Shown: piece after piece, positions 54,999 to 63,968 of the stretch | Layout of the letters: each line of letters begins with the position of its first letter | How positions within the stretch are numbered: position 1 is the first letter of the stretch | NCBI GenBank assembly: GCA_964486055.1 | Contig: CAZALE010000002.1 | Span: 62,001 to 126,000 of the forward strand | Direction: 5' to 3' | Length of the DNA stretch: 64,000 nt | From: J014 sp964486055 | Lineage (GTDB): Bacteria; Acidobacteriota; Blastocatellia; Pyrinomonadales; Pyrinomonadaceae | The notes under the pieces: generated by a model | Told to the model about the DNA's origin: nothing | Database searches by the model: none | What the model saw: only the letters and a program-made list of their open reading frames with translations | Translations under genes and position numbers: made by a program

Positions 54999-56648
54999 TC
55001 AATTCCATTTTACTTCAAACAAAGCAACTGGTTGCAACCTATTTTTCACCTTAATTGCTTGACGTTCAACCAAACGAAAAGATTCTAGGCTCTCTTTAGC
55101 AGTTGCTTCAGTTATCAGAATTTCACCAGAGGCTGCCAAAGATTCAAGCCGTGAGGCTAAATTTACGGTATCTCCTATTGCCGTGTATTCACTTCTTTTG
55201 TCTGATCCAATATAACCGACGGTTGCAATGCCGGTATGAAGACCAATGCCAACACCTATCTCTCGATATCCTTCAGCCCTTAATTTTTGGTTCAACTCAA
55301 CTAAGTTTTTTTGCATTGCCACGGCGCATTTTATTGCATTTGTTGCATCCATCGGTGAGACGGTAGGTGCACCGAAAATTGCCATCAGTCCATCACCAAT
55401 GTACTTATCTAAAGTTCCACCGTGTTCAAATATTAACTCTGACATCGTGGTAAAGTAGCGATTCAGTAGCTCCACGATTCTCTCCGGGTTTTCGTTCTCG
55501 GCTAGAAGAGTAAAGCCACGGATGTCAGCAAACAATACCGTTATCTTTTGATTTACGCCACCCAAACGAAATGAAGCTGGATTTTGTAGGATCTGATTCA
55601 CCACATATTCAGGCATGAAGCGAGAGTAATTAGCTCTAGCGATTTCCTCACGCGCTAATCTTTTATGTGCCTTAACAGTCTCTACAGTTATTGCTGTCTG
55701 CGCTGCAACAGCTGTTATCAACTCCAGATCTTCCTGTGAAAACACCTCGAAAGGGTTAAGTCGGTCTGCGTAGATGACACCATGAACATCAGTCTCAGTT
55801 ATCAGAGGTGCACAAATCGTAGATCTAATCCCTTGAGACACAATCGACTCTGCTGATGAAAACTGCGCATCAGCACGAGCATCCTGTGAGAGAATGGCTA
55901 TCTTTTCTGCAATCACTTTCTTAGTTATGGTTTTTGAAACCGAGAGTTTACCCGCTAAGCTACTAGTCTTTTGATCTCTAACCCTAATGGCGACGGGAGA
56001 TAAGGCATAATCCTCAGTATCTTCATCGAGCAAAAGGGCTACTACCCTTTCAGCAGGCGTGGCTTGAAATATCAGATCCGTCGCTTTCGAAAAAATCTCT
56101 CGTAAATCGAAAGAGCTTGAAAGCATCTTGCTCATCTCATATAACATTCGCAATACTTCAGCTTTTCGACGCAAATTTTTTATTTCTTCTAATGAAAGTT
56201 CTTCCTTTTCTGGTAATTCTCCTGAATGTTTCTCAATTATATCCTTAGCCGAGATGAGAAATTGAGTCTGACCGAGCGGCTGCTCCTCAAAATTTATGTC
56301 GCTACTTCCGGTCTCGATAAATACATCGTCTTTGATCACTCTAAACTCTAATCGGCTACTGCCTATTGTTATAATATCTTCGCTTTGCAACACCTTTTCA
56401 TATGCCTGCACGCCATTTACAAAAACCTGATTTACACTTCGCCTCAGTTCTCCGTTAACAAAATACCCATCAACGAGAATAAACTGACCATTTTCAATTC
56501 TGATGTGTGCGTGATAACGCGACACACGACGATCATTTAGAACTATGTCATTGTCATTGGCTCTGCCAATCTTATAAATACCGCCAGATGGCAATTCAAA
56601 GATCTGCTTATTCCCATTTATGTCTGTAACCTCTAAGATAGCTTTCAT
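54999..56648 (-). CDS. FHA-GAF-class III adenylate/guanylate cyclase
   Basis: The 549-residue protein has an FHA domain (about 5-100; YKIGRANDNDIVLNDRRVSRYHAHI), a GAF domain (about 175-330; STICAPLITETDVHGVIYADR) and a cyclase domain from about 360. Cyclase metal and substrate residues are in KITVLFADIRGFT, GGTLDKYIGDGLMAIFGAP and SEYTAIGDTVNLASRLE. The DKYIGDG lysine is typical of adenylate cyclases. It should be active in making cAMP in response to ligand and phospho-partner. The start at 56648 has GGAG upstream and gives a normal FHA start. Confidence 0.9.
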   Translation of the reverse strand: MKAILEVTDINGNKQIFELPSGGIYKIGRANDNDIVLNDRRVSRYHAHIRIENGQFILVDGYFVNGELRRSVNQVFVNGVQAYEKVLQSEDIITIGSSRLEFRVIKDDVFIETGSSDINFEEQPLGQTQFLISAKDIIEKHSGELPEKEELSLEEIKNLRRKAEVLRMLYEMSKMLSSSFDLREIFSKATDLIFQATPAERVVALLLDEDTEDYALSPVAIRVRDQKTSSLAGKLSVSKTITKKVIAEKIAILSQDARADAQFSSAESIVSQGIRSTICAPLITETDVHGVIYADRLNPFEVFSQEDLELITAVAAQTAITVETVKAHKRLAREEIARANYSRFMPEYVVNQILQNPASFRLGGVNQKITVLFADIRGFTLLAENENPERIVELLNRYFTTMSELIFEHGGTLDKYIGDGLMAIFGAPTVSPMDATNAIKCAVAMQKNLVELNQKLRAEGYREIGVGIGLHTGIATVGYIGSDKRSEYTAIGDTVNLASRLESLAASGEILITEATAKESLESFRLVERQAIKVKNRLQPVALFEVKWN

Positions 56649-56705
56649 TTTGAAATCTCCATAAAGGATGAAAAAATTATCTATGAAAAGTAACAAAAAA
56701 GACAA

Positions 56706-57776
56706 ATGAAAATTTATCTTGATAACAATTCTTCAACGCCTCTAGCCCCAGAAATAATAAATGCACTGCGTCATTTCAGACCAGAAAAATCCTTAGTACG
56801 AGATGCTCAAAAGTCAGTTGCTGAATTAATAGGAGCAGAAAACGAAGAGGAAATAATTTTTACTAGATCCGGCTCGCAAAGTAATTTGCTCGCTTTTCTA
56901 ACCGCTATCAAGTTTGCCCCTCAAAAAAAGCACATCGTAACAAGTTCAATAGAGCATGTATCGTCGCTAAGGATCCTGCAAAAACTCAGTCAAATAGGAT
57001 TCGAGATAACGTTCGTTGAGGTTGATAAAGATGGTCTCCCAGACATGCATAAATTGAAAAATTCAATTCGTAAAGACACTCTAATAGTCAGTTTTACTGC
57101 AGCAAATGGTGATTTAGGGATTTTAACACCATTCGAGAAAATCTGCCAGATAGTCAAAGATACCTCCGAAGCTTTCTTTCATGTTGATGGAGCAATGATA
57201 GTCGGTAAATTACCTTTGAATATCAAAGGCGCAAACATAGATTTTTTTAGCATTTCCGGCAGAAAAATCCATGCCCCCAGAGGCATTGGCGCCTTATATG
57301 TCAGAAAAAAATATCTGCCTTTCTTCGGCAAAAGTGGGAAAATGCCACCTCAAAAGATTTTTGCTCTCGGATATGCAGCAAATCTGAGTAATGATCGAGA
57401 CTCGATGATGAAGATAAAATGCTTGCGAGACAGATTAGAAAGACAAATTCTGACGCAAATACCCTCTGCAAAAACTCTATTCGCAAATGCGAATAACGAA
57501 TTACCTAACACCCTGCTGATATCCTTTCCTAATATGAATGGCGAGGTTATTTTATCAGCATTAGCTGATAAGAACATAATTGCCGCGACTCTCTCAGTCT
57601 GTAATTCGCAATCGCACAAGCTTTCTAGTCAGCTCATGTCCATGAATCTACCTTATAGCCAAATTATGGGGGCGCTGCGCTTTTCGTTATCGCGATATAA
57701 CACAGAGCAGGAGATTGACATTACCAGTCAGTGTCTTGCGCATGTTGTGAGAAAATTTACCCACGTATGCCCGTGA
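56706..57776 (+). CDS. Degenerate cysteine-desulfurase paralogue (class V aminotransferase fold)
   Basis: The 356-residue protein has the NifS outline: KIYLDNNSSTPLAPEI, IFTRSGSQSNLLAF, SSIEHVSSLRIL, FFHVDGAMIVGKLP, SISGRKIHAPRGIGALYVR, and ALRFSLSRYNTEQEID. Lys187 is present, and Cys299 falls where the catalytic cysteine should be. The usual Gln after the PLP-contacting Asp is Met164, the His before the lysine is Arg186, and the conserved GGGQE..RSGTENV loop is missing. It is likely a PLP protein with altered activity. It is divergent from the adenylate cyclase by 57 nt. Confidence 0.72.
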   Translation: MKIYLDNNSSTPLAPEIINALRHFRPEKSLVRDAQKSVAELIGAENEEEIIFTRSGSQSNLLAFLTAIKFAPQKKHIVTSSIEHVSSLRILQKLSQIGFEITFVEVDKDGLPDMHKLKNSIRKDTLIVSFTAANGDLGILTPFEKICQIVKDTSEAFFHVDGAMIVGKLPLNIKGANIDFFSISGRKIHAPRGIGALYVRKKYLPFFGKSGKMPPQKIFALGYAANLSNDRDSMMKIKCLRDRLERQILTQIPSAKTLFANANNELPNTLLISFPNMNGEVILSALADKNIIAATLSVCNSQSHKLSSQLMSMNLPYSQIMGALRFSLSRYNTEQEIDITSQCLAHVVRKFTHVCP

Positions 57777-57962
57777 TTCACGTTGCGTGTACAGCCGAGA
57801 TTGAACTTCATGAGTTATCATATGCAAACTAGGATTCGTATTGCCGAACTTCCAGACGTGCGCTGGCGTTGTATAAGTTTTTACTTGTCCTCAGATCGAA
57901 CTCTTTCACATTTAACCTTGACAACTTTGTGAAACGGGTTAAACTTTTTCTTGGGAATGATT

Positions 57963-58541
57963 ATGAAAGGTTTAGGCTCGCAAGTTGAAAAAGTGTGGCA
58001 AGGCTTGCGACCGATGACAAAAAAGATAATCGTTGGAGCCCTGCAAAAAAATCAACCTTCCTCTAAACAAAGCTACGATATTCACTCTGATTGGGAGCTC
58101 AGTCAGTTGCTGAAAGTACTCGATGAGCAACTCTCTAAAAAAGAAACCAAAAGAAATAAACGCAAGCTTACAGAGATAAAGAAAATAGCGGAGACTTGCG
58201 CTAACGTGTTGCAGGCTCAGACAGAGTCTGCAGAAGTCTTCATCCAACTCGTGGAGCGGGCTCTCAAACAGAAAGATTATCAAAAGGTCGAAGCCATTTG
58301 CCAAATATTAAATGAACGCTTTTCTGCTGGAGAAGTTTGTGAAATAATAAGGCAAACCGATAACCCAGCAATCAGAGCGCTGGCCTATGAGTCTTTATGC
58401 TTGTTTCCAACGGCTTCATTAGCACAACTAGTGGATGATCCGCTTTATGCCGATATAGTCAAAAACGCTCTCGAGGTGCAGGCTTTCGACTATGAGTCGG
58501 AAGAAGCCCAAGATATACTTAGTCAGATCGAAGAGGGCTAG
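57963..58541 (+). CDS. Unrecognised 192-residue helical protein
   Basis: No family is recognised. The middle is rich in lysine and glutamate and looks coiled-coil (DEQLSKKETKRNKRKLTEIKK). The second half looks like HEAT/TPR-type helices (KDYQKVEAICQILNERFS, AIRALAYESLCLFPTASL). There is no signal or membrane segment. ATG 57963 with GGGA six bases upstream is preferred over the TTG and ATG slightly earlier. It overlaps the convergent DUF3108 gene by 4 nt. Confidence 0.6.
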   Translation: MKGLGSQVEKVWQGLRPMTKKIIVGALQKNQPSSKQSYDIHSDWELSQLLKVLDEQLSKKETKRNKRKLTEIKKIAETCANVLQAQTESAEVFIQLVERALKQKDYQKVEAICQILNERFSAGEVCEIIRQTDNPAIRALAYESLCLFPTASLAQLVDDPLYADIVKNALEVQAFDYESEEAQDILSQIEEG

Positions 58542-59362
58542 TCTTTGTCGCGCACGCTAAGATCAGCTCTGTTTGGTGTCTCTATTTGTTTCAACTTTAC
58601 CTCGAGTCTGCCTAGTTTAGTGTAAATTCGAGAGGCAACTGGGATTTTCCTGTCATTATCGGCTATCCAAATTATCATTCTGCCTTCTTGTTCTATCATT
58701 CTATCAGGGCCAAATACCTCCGGTTCTATCTTAAAACACCAAACCTTCCCAATTATGGTATCAACCAACTCCCTACCAGTTACTTTTATCGGAATTCTAT
58801 AAACTAACCCAGAGTCACTTACCACAGTTTCAAAGGTTTTACCTACATTGAAATGATTTTGCCTTAACCGATAGACACCCGAAACCAGGTCGTGAGTTTC
58901 CTCTTCAATCTTAGAGGCTATTTTACGTGGCGGCTTTAATGGATCTTTTGGATCGATCTCTGTAAATACAACCTTTTTTTGGATATAGTCAAATATCGCC
59001 TCTGAATCTCGAATCCTATCTCCTTGCTCATCGCGCTTTATCGTTTTCAATATTCGAAATCTCTCAGCGTCGATCTCAGATTGAAAAATTTGAACTATTC
59101 TCTGTCCGAAAAGTCTAAGTAAAGTCCCTTTTGATCTAGCCTCAAATTTGATTTTATACGACTTTCCAGTTTCGTCTTTATCGACCGAGAATGCCAGAGT
59201 TCCTATACTCAAACCGCGAAATATAGCACGAGTATACTTCACTTCGTATATTAGCTTTTCGCCTGGTAGTAAAATTTCTGGTTTAGGGGGCGAAGACTGA
59301 GCTAGTAAAAAGCTCAATAAACTCAAAGTTAAAATTACAGTACTACAGATCTTTCTAAGCAT
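58538..59362 (-). CDS. Exported DUF3108 domain protein
   Basis: The 274-residue product has a signal peptide (VILTLSLLSFLLAQ) and the DUF3108 pattern LLPGEKLIYEVKY, IGTLAFSVDKDETGKSYKI, and GRELVDTIIGKVWCFKIEP. Such periplasmic proteins have no firmly known role but are common in LPS-bearing bacteria. It overlaps the upstream glycosyltransferase gene by 28 nt, so they are coupled. Confidence 0.82.
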   Translation of the reverse strand: MLRKICSTVILTLSLLSFLLAQSSPPKPEILLPGEKLIYEVKYTRAIFRGLSIGTLAFSVDKDETGKSYKIKFEARSKGTLLRLFGQRIVQIFQSEIDAERFRILKTIKRDEQGDRIRDSEAIFDYIQKKVVFTEIDPKDPLKPPRKIASKIEEETHDLVSGVYRLRQNHFNVGKTFETVVSDSGLVYRIPIKVTGRELVDTIIGKVWCFKIEPEVFGPDRMIEQEGRMIIWIADNDRKIPVASRIYTKLGRLEVKLKQIETPNRADLSVRDKD

Positions 59363-60369
59363 ATTCCACTTAACCTTCTTTCAACCGCCTTGAAAACTGT
59401 TTCGACCGAAATATTCATGCATATCCAATTGTGACAAAATCTTCGATGACAATCAGCCCGACAAGAAATGTCTATTCTTTCTACGCATATGTCCTCCGGA
59501 TAAGGGCTACCGTTGCGCCACCATTCAGTTGGTCCAAAAATACCAACTATCGGGGCTCCAGCAGCAACTGCGATGTGTGTTGGACCAGTATCACCACCAA
59601 CATAAATGCGTGCCATCTTTGCCAGTTCATAAAACCCTTTCAGTGATGGATAAGCCTTTATGAGCTTTCCACTCTTGCTACTTTTCAAGACTCTATCTAC
59701 CAATTCGGATTCAGCCGGTGTACCAGTAACAACTGAGCTGATACCGAACTTCTCCCATATCATGTCAGCTAAATATCCAAAATTTTCTGCATTCCACAGC
59801 TTAGTCACCCAACCTCCGGCGGGATTAAGAATAGCAAATCCTCCACCTACATTTCTTGCTATGATCTCCGCCTCTTCTCTATGCTGCTCCCTCGCAAAAA
59901 TTGGAAAACTCAGCTTCTCAGGAAATGAGTAATTGATCTCCAAGGAATTTGCAACAAGAAATAAATTCTTCTCTATTACATGGATCTTTCCGTCGGGTAT
60001 TTTTACTTGCTCATTTAGAAACCACCGACTAGCTGGTTCTCGAAGCGCTTCTGAACAAAAACCTATACGTCTTCTCGCACCGGACAATTTAGCGATCAGA
60101 GCAGACTTGAGAAGCCCCTGAAAGTCGATTGCGACGTCGGGTTTCACACTGCGCAGCAGACGAATCGAATCAAATAATTCAGACACATTGCTTTTTCTTA
60201 TTGAAATTATCCCGTCAAGCAATGGGTTATCTTCTAGAATAGGAAAAGATTTCTCCTCCACTGCCCAGAATATCTCAGCACTAGCGAACTTTTCCCTGAG
60301 CGAGACTAAAGCTGGCAGAGTATGTACTACATCGCCTATGCTTCCCAGTTTAATAATCAGTATGCGCAC
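59335..60369 (-). CDS. LPS heptosyltransferase family (GT9) protein
   Basis: The 344-residue GT-B protein starts RILIIKLGSIGDVVHTLPAL, the hallmark of WaaC/WaaF/RfaQ heptosyltransferases. It has DFQGLLKSALIAKLSGARRRIGF, AILNPAGGWVTKLWNAENFGYL and VGGDTGPTHIAVAAGAPIVGIFGPT for the donor site. It likely adds heptose to the inner core of LPS at the cytoplasmic face. The closest subtype is WaaC, but the exact residue transferred is inferred. Confidence 0.88.
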   Translation of the reverse strand: MRILIIKLGSIGDVVHTLPALVSLREKFASAEIFWAVEEKSFPILEDNPLLDGIISIRKSNVSELFDSIRLLRSVKPDVAIDFQGLLKSALIAKLSGARRRIGFCSEALREPASRWFLNEQVKIPDGKIHVIEKNLFLVANSLEINYSFPEKLSFPIFAREQHREEAEIIARNVGGGFAILNPAGGWVTKLWNAENFGYLADMIWEKFGISSVVTGTPAESELVDRVLKSSKSGKLIKAYPSLKGFYELAKMARIYVGGDTGPTHIAVAAGAPIVGIFGPTEWWRNGSPYPEDICVERIDISCRADCHRRFCHNWICMNISVETVFKAVERRLSGICLERSVVL

Positions 60370-60434
60370 TTGACTTTTATCGAGCTTCTCCCTGCTTAAG
60401 CAATAGCCCAGATCTGATTTCTATAAAACATATT

Positions 60435-63400
60435 TCATATCTTCATTAGAACAGGCTCATTCGGTAAATCATCCAACCACTCTGAGAACACCTGTAACAA
60501 TTCCTCCCGAGTCAAAAAGCCCTCTTCCTCTGGAACATCTATGCTAACCATGGGTGAGGCTTTTATCAGACCTATTGCTTTTTCAAGTACCACCAACTCT
60601 TTCGAAGACAGCAATGGAATCTCGCCACCCGACTTTAATATTTCCGCAAGTGTATTTGCTAACCGTTTTTCGTCTTCTCTCTTTGAATTACGTGCCATCT
60701 GTTCCAACATTGAGACCAAAGTTTCTTTCAAAACTCTGAGTACTCTACGGTAGCTCATTCTTCCTCTCTCAATTATCTTTCGCAGCTGATCTGGCAAACC
60801 CTTCCACTCTTCAGCCTTAGACAACCTAAAGGAGCAGGTGCATAGTGGATAATTCTTTAAAACCTCTCGGACATCAGCCTTACAATCTAACCTTTTCCCC
60901 TGAAAATAAATCTCCTTAGCTTTCTTATAGTGACTATTTGGAAATATCGGAAACTTAGAGAGATTTTCGAACTCCCACCATTCATCGCTACGAATTATTT
61001 CCTCGAAGCTATCCTGAAGAGACACATTTTTCATCACTTCATCATGTCTGACCGCAAAATAATCAGCGTATTTTTGCTGGAAGCTATTCCATACATTTTC
61101 AAATTCTTGATTGAGCGTTTCACTAGGAGAGTGCAAAGACTGTGTGGTGAATTTAAATAGCTCCTTACGCAAAGCCTCAATCACCTCATCTTCAGTAATC
61201 TCACACAACGAAATGTATTCCCAAACCTTATTGCGGAGATCTGCTCCATTAAGAAAGTCCTCGAGTTTAACTAGATCTTTGGTTCTATCTATAAAGACCT
61301 TTTCAGAATTTAAGAAAGCGTCAGCTATTGCTTGTAAACACTCCTCCAATGAAATAGACTCCTCCATGAGATCCTCAATAGCGCTTGCTACAACACCGAA
61401 GGTTTTGCCGACATTTGCTGCTAGTCGCCAAACGCGTGTGTTAAGCGAATCTTCCGGTAGTCTCTCGAATCTTTCCAAAGTCTTTGCAGCTTTCCAATCA
61501 CTTAACCAGTTAGTTAATGCTTGTCGAATCTGTTCCCTATCTTGAGGATCATCTAGAGTTTGAAAAGTGTCTACAGCTGTGAGAGTTCGTGCCCAATCAA
61601 TTAGCTCGATGCTGGAATAAGAAACTGTTTCCGGACGAGTTATTCCGACTATATCGTCCCAGATAATCTTTAAATCCAGCGATCTGTGATTAATCCTGTC
61701 TCCCTTGGATGTAACGAATTCTATTCTGCGTTTTGCTACCAATGCAGCTAGGAAAAGCTGGGTCATCTCTTTAGAAAAACCATATGGTTTCTCTCTTAGA
61801 TGCCTATAAATCTCTCTGAGCGATAATATCTCCTCACTGCTTTCATTGAGCAGTGATAATATCTTTTGAATTGGCTCTAAACGTAGCAAATCCTCCTCTG
61901 AACATGGCATCAGGTAATCCCCTCTAAGGGTTACTAATCCTAATGGTTCAGCGAAATTTACTGCTAGAGATTGCGTATCTCCTGATGCAATCTTTCTTCC
62001 TCCAAAAAGATCGCTGACAAGTGAGGAAACTTCATTTATCCCAAGTGTGCCATTTAGTATTGGATGCTCAGGATAATTAGCCTCGAATAATGGTGTAAGC
62101 ATCTGCGTGAATGTGCTTGTCAATAAGCGCGAATTTTTAGCTTGATTGGTAAACTTATATTCCTGACCATTAAAAACTAAGACTCCTTCCTCGAGAAATA
62201 TTCTTTCCCATATCTTACCTATGGTGGTCATGAGAGCGTGGCCAGCTATGCCTATCTGATCTCCGAACTCTTCCTCTATCCATTCATCGGTCACCAGAAC
62301 ATGATATCTAAGTATTGTTTCCGCCTCATCAGCGGTCAAAACTGCTGGCTTCCAGAAAATCGTCTGAGTTGAGCTAGCCTCGTTTTCGCTTATGTCTTTT
62401 TCAGGTTTAGTTACGATAATTTCCCAGTCATAGAAATCAGCTTTATGATCTGACGGATTCTCAGTCTCGTTCCAATTCCATATTATACGCCCTCGCCTTA
62501 GGCCACCTCGCCAGACAATGTTGCAATCTACTGAATCAAAAACCTCATTCTCCGTTAGTAAAACCCAGTCATTAAATCTCTCACTGGCAAAACGACGCAG
62601 CACTTTTGGAATTACATCGGATGATATGCCTAGAGCAGCCTCACGCAGAGCCTGATTCAAGCTATCCTTTCCAGCAACCTTGAAGCAGTAGCGAATTTGC
62701 CCACTCTTTTCCTCGAATCTATTGAGTCCATCCGGCACTGCCTCTGCAAATTTCTCAAGTATTTCAGCGACGGAGCGACTTGGATCTTCTGAGTCTTCGT
62801 CAAATACTAGCGTTGCAGCACTTATTTCAGCAGCCGTCGCCCCCTCACCATTAAGCGACATCAGCAACAAAGCCTTTAGTATCAGTTTGGCCTGCAATCT
62901 CTGAAGTACTGGGATCTGATTTATAACTTCTGCACTTATCCTATCGAAGCTTTCAAATGCATTCTTCAACTCATCAGACTCTCGAAGGCCAGATTCAACT
63001 AAATCAAAAACCTCGTCAAGACAGATCAGCGAATTGGCTGGACGACCCAAAATTTTAGTTCCTGCTTCGGACGCGAATCCCATCATGGCGAAGCTTTTTA
63101 CATATAACCTGACGAAAGGCGTTATCTCCATGATCAATGGATGAAGCGGGTATAGTGATATAAACTTTTGCTCGCTCCAATGAAACGCCGGAAGAACACC
63201 ACGAAAGTACTCGTATACTTCACGCAAAGAGGTTAACTCTTGAGCATATTTCGGGAAAACATAGGTGTTAATTATCCGATAAAGATGGTCCTGATCTAAA
63301 TAATCTATTGAGTAGCTCCTTGCTACAGCTACATTTACACCATCCGCTCCAGCTATATCGTCATCCAAGGCCACTGCAACAAATATGTTCAGATTTTTAG

Positions 63401-63968
63401 CAATCTCAGCTATCTCACCCAACAAAGGACCATCATTCCTAGAAACCCTTTGAACTCTCTCTAAAGCCGTGTCAATAATCAATACAAAAGGTAGATCGCC
63501 GGCCTTTGAGGCAGCCGCTTTTAACAATTCCTCCAATGAATCACTTAGACTTGTCCGCTCAACCTCAAAAGATATAGCTAGCGCGTCCTTCAGCTCCTCG
63601 AACAAATCCTTGTTTGTACCTCTTCTTACATAGGCCACGGGATGTCTACGCCGTTTCAGCTGCTGAGCACTTGCAGCTACTAAAGGATCACTTATCTGAG
63701 ACCTCAACTCTGGATTAGAAACTATAGCCCCCATAGTTGCTAGAAAGTGACTTTTTCCAACTCCTCTGTATCCCGCCAATGCCCTCGCTGCACCACTTTG
63801 GGTGCTCACTTCTGATATTTTAGTTAACCATTTAGACATCATCTCTGCGGTGGCGTCCGTAAATAGATACGCCTCTAAGGTCTTTGCAGGGTCAGAATGA
63901 TAATCGAGTAAACTATTGTAGTGCCTAACCTCTACTAAATCCTTTACCTTTTTTTCTATCCGCTTCAT
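60435..63968 (-). CDS. Large P-loop ATPase resembling PglY/BrxC/DUF6079
   Basis: The 1177-residue protein has an N-terminal motor. A short leader (LVEVRHYNSLLDYHSDPAKTL) precedes AYLFTDATAEMMSKWL and the Walker A GYRGVGKS (66-73) in AGYRGVGKSHFLATMGAI. A Walker B-like strand reads LPFVLIIDTALERV. Later come SLYPLHPLIMEITPFVRLYVKSFAMMG, RLQAKLILKALLLMSLNGEGATAAEIS, and a long helical C-terminus. The order (TD.M...GSGKSH...HP.....R) matches large ATPases of phage-defence and related systems, but no BREX methylase, phosphatase or Lon-like partner is in view. The gene appears complete; only 32 nt remain upstream. Function is inferred. Confidence 0.6.
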   Translation of the reverse strand: MKRIEKKVKDLVEVRHYNSLLDYHSDPAKTLEAYLFTDATAEMMSKWLTKISEVSTQSGAARALAGYRGVGKSHFLATMGAIVSNPELRSQISDPLVAASAQQLKRRRHPVAYVRRGTNKDLFEELKDALAISFEVERTSLSDSLEELLKAAASKAGDLPFVLIIDTALERVQRVSRNDGPLLGEIAEIAKNLNIFVAVALDDDIAGADGVNVAVARSYSIDYLDQDHLYRIINTYVFPKYAQELTSLREVYEYFRGVLPAFHWSEQKFISLYPLHPLIMEITPFVRLYVKSFAMMGFASEAGTKILGRPANSLICLDEVFDLVESGLRESDELKNAFESFDRISAEVINQIPVLQRLQAKLILKALLLMSLNGEGATAAEISAATLVFDEDSEDPSRSVAEILEKFAEAVPDGLNRFEEKSGQIRYCFKVAGKDSLNQALREAALGISSDVIPKVLRRFASERFNDWVLLTENEVFDSVDCNIVWRGGLRRGRIIWNWNETENPSDHKADFYDWEIIVTKPEKDISENEASSTQTIFWKPAVLTADEAETILRYHVLVTDEWIEEEFGDQIGIAGHALMTTIGKIWERIFLEEGVLVFNGQEYKFTNQAKNSRLLTSTFTQMLTPLFEANYPEHPILNGTLGINEVSSLVSDLFGGRKIASGDTQSLAVNFAEPLGLVTLRGDYLMPCSEEDLLRLEPIQKILSLLNESSEEILSLREIYRHLREKPYGFSKEMTQLFLAALVAKRRIEFVTSKGDRINHRSLDLKIIWDDIVGITRPETVSYSSIELIDWARTLTAVDTFQTLDDPQDREQIRQALTNWLSDWKAAKTLERFERLPEDSLNTRVWRLAANVGKTFGVVASAIEDLMEESISLEECLQAIADAFLNSEKVFIDRTKDLVKLEDFLNGADLRNKVWEYISLCEITEDEVIEALRKELFKFTTQSLHSPSETLNQEFENVWNSFQQKYADYFAVRHDEVMKNVSLQDSFEEIIRSDEWWEFENLSKFPIFPNSHYKKAKEIYFQGKRLDCKADVREVLKNYPLCTCSFRLSKAEEWKGLPDQLRKIIERGRMSYRRVLRVLKETLVSMLEQMARNSKREDEKRLANTLAEILKSGGEIPLLSSKELVVLEKAIGLIKASPMVSIDVPEEEGFLTREELLQVFSEWLDDLPNEPVLMKI

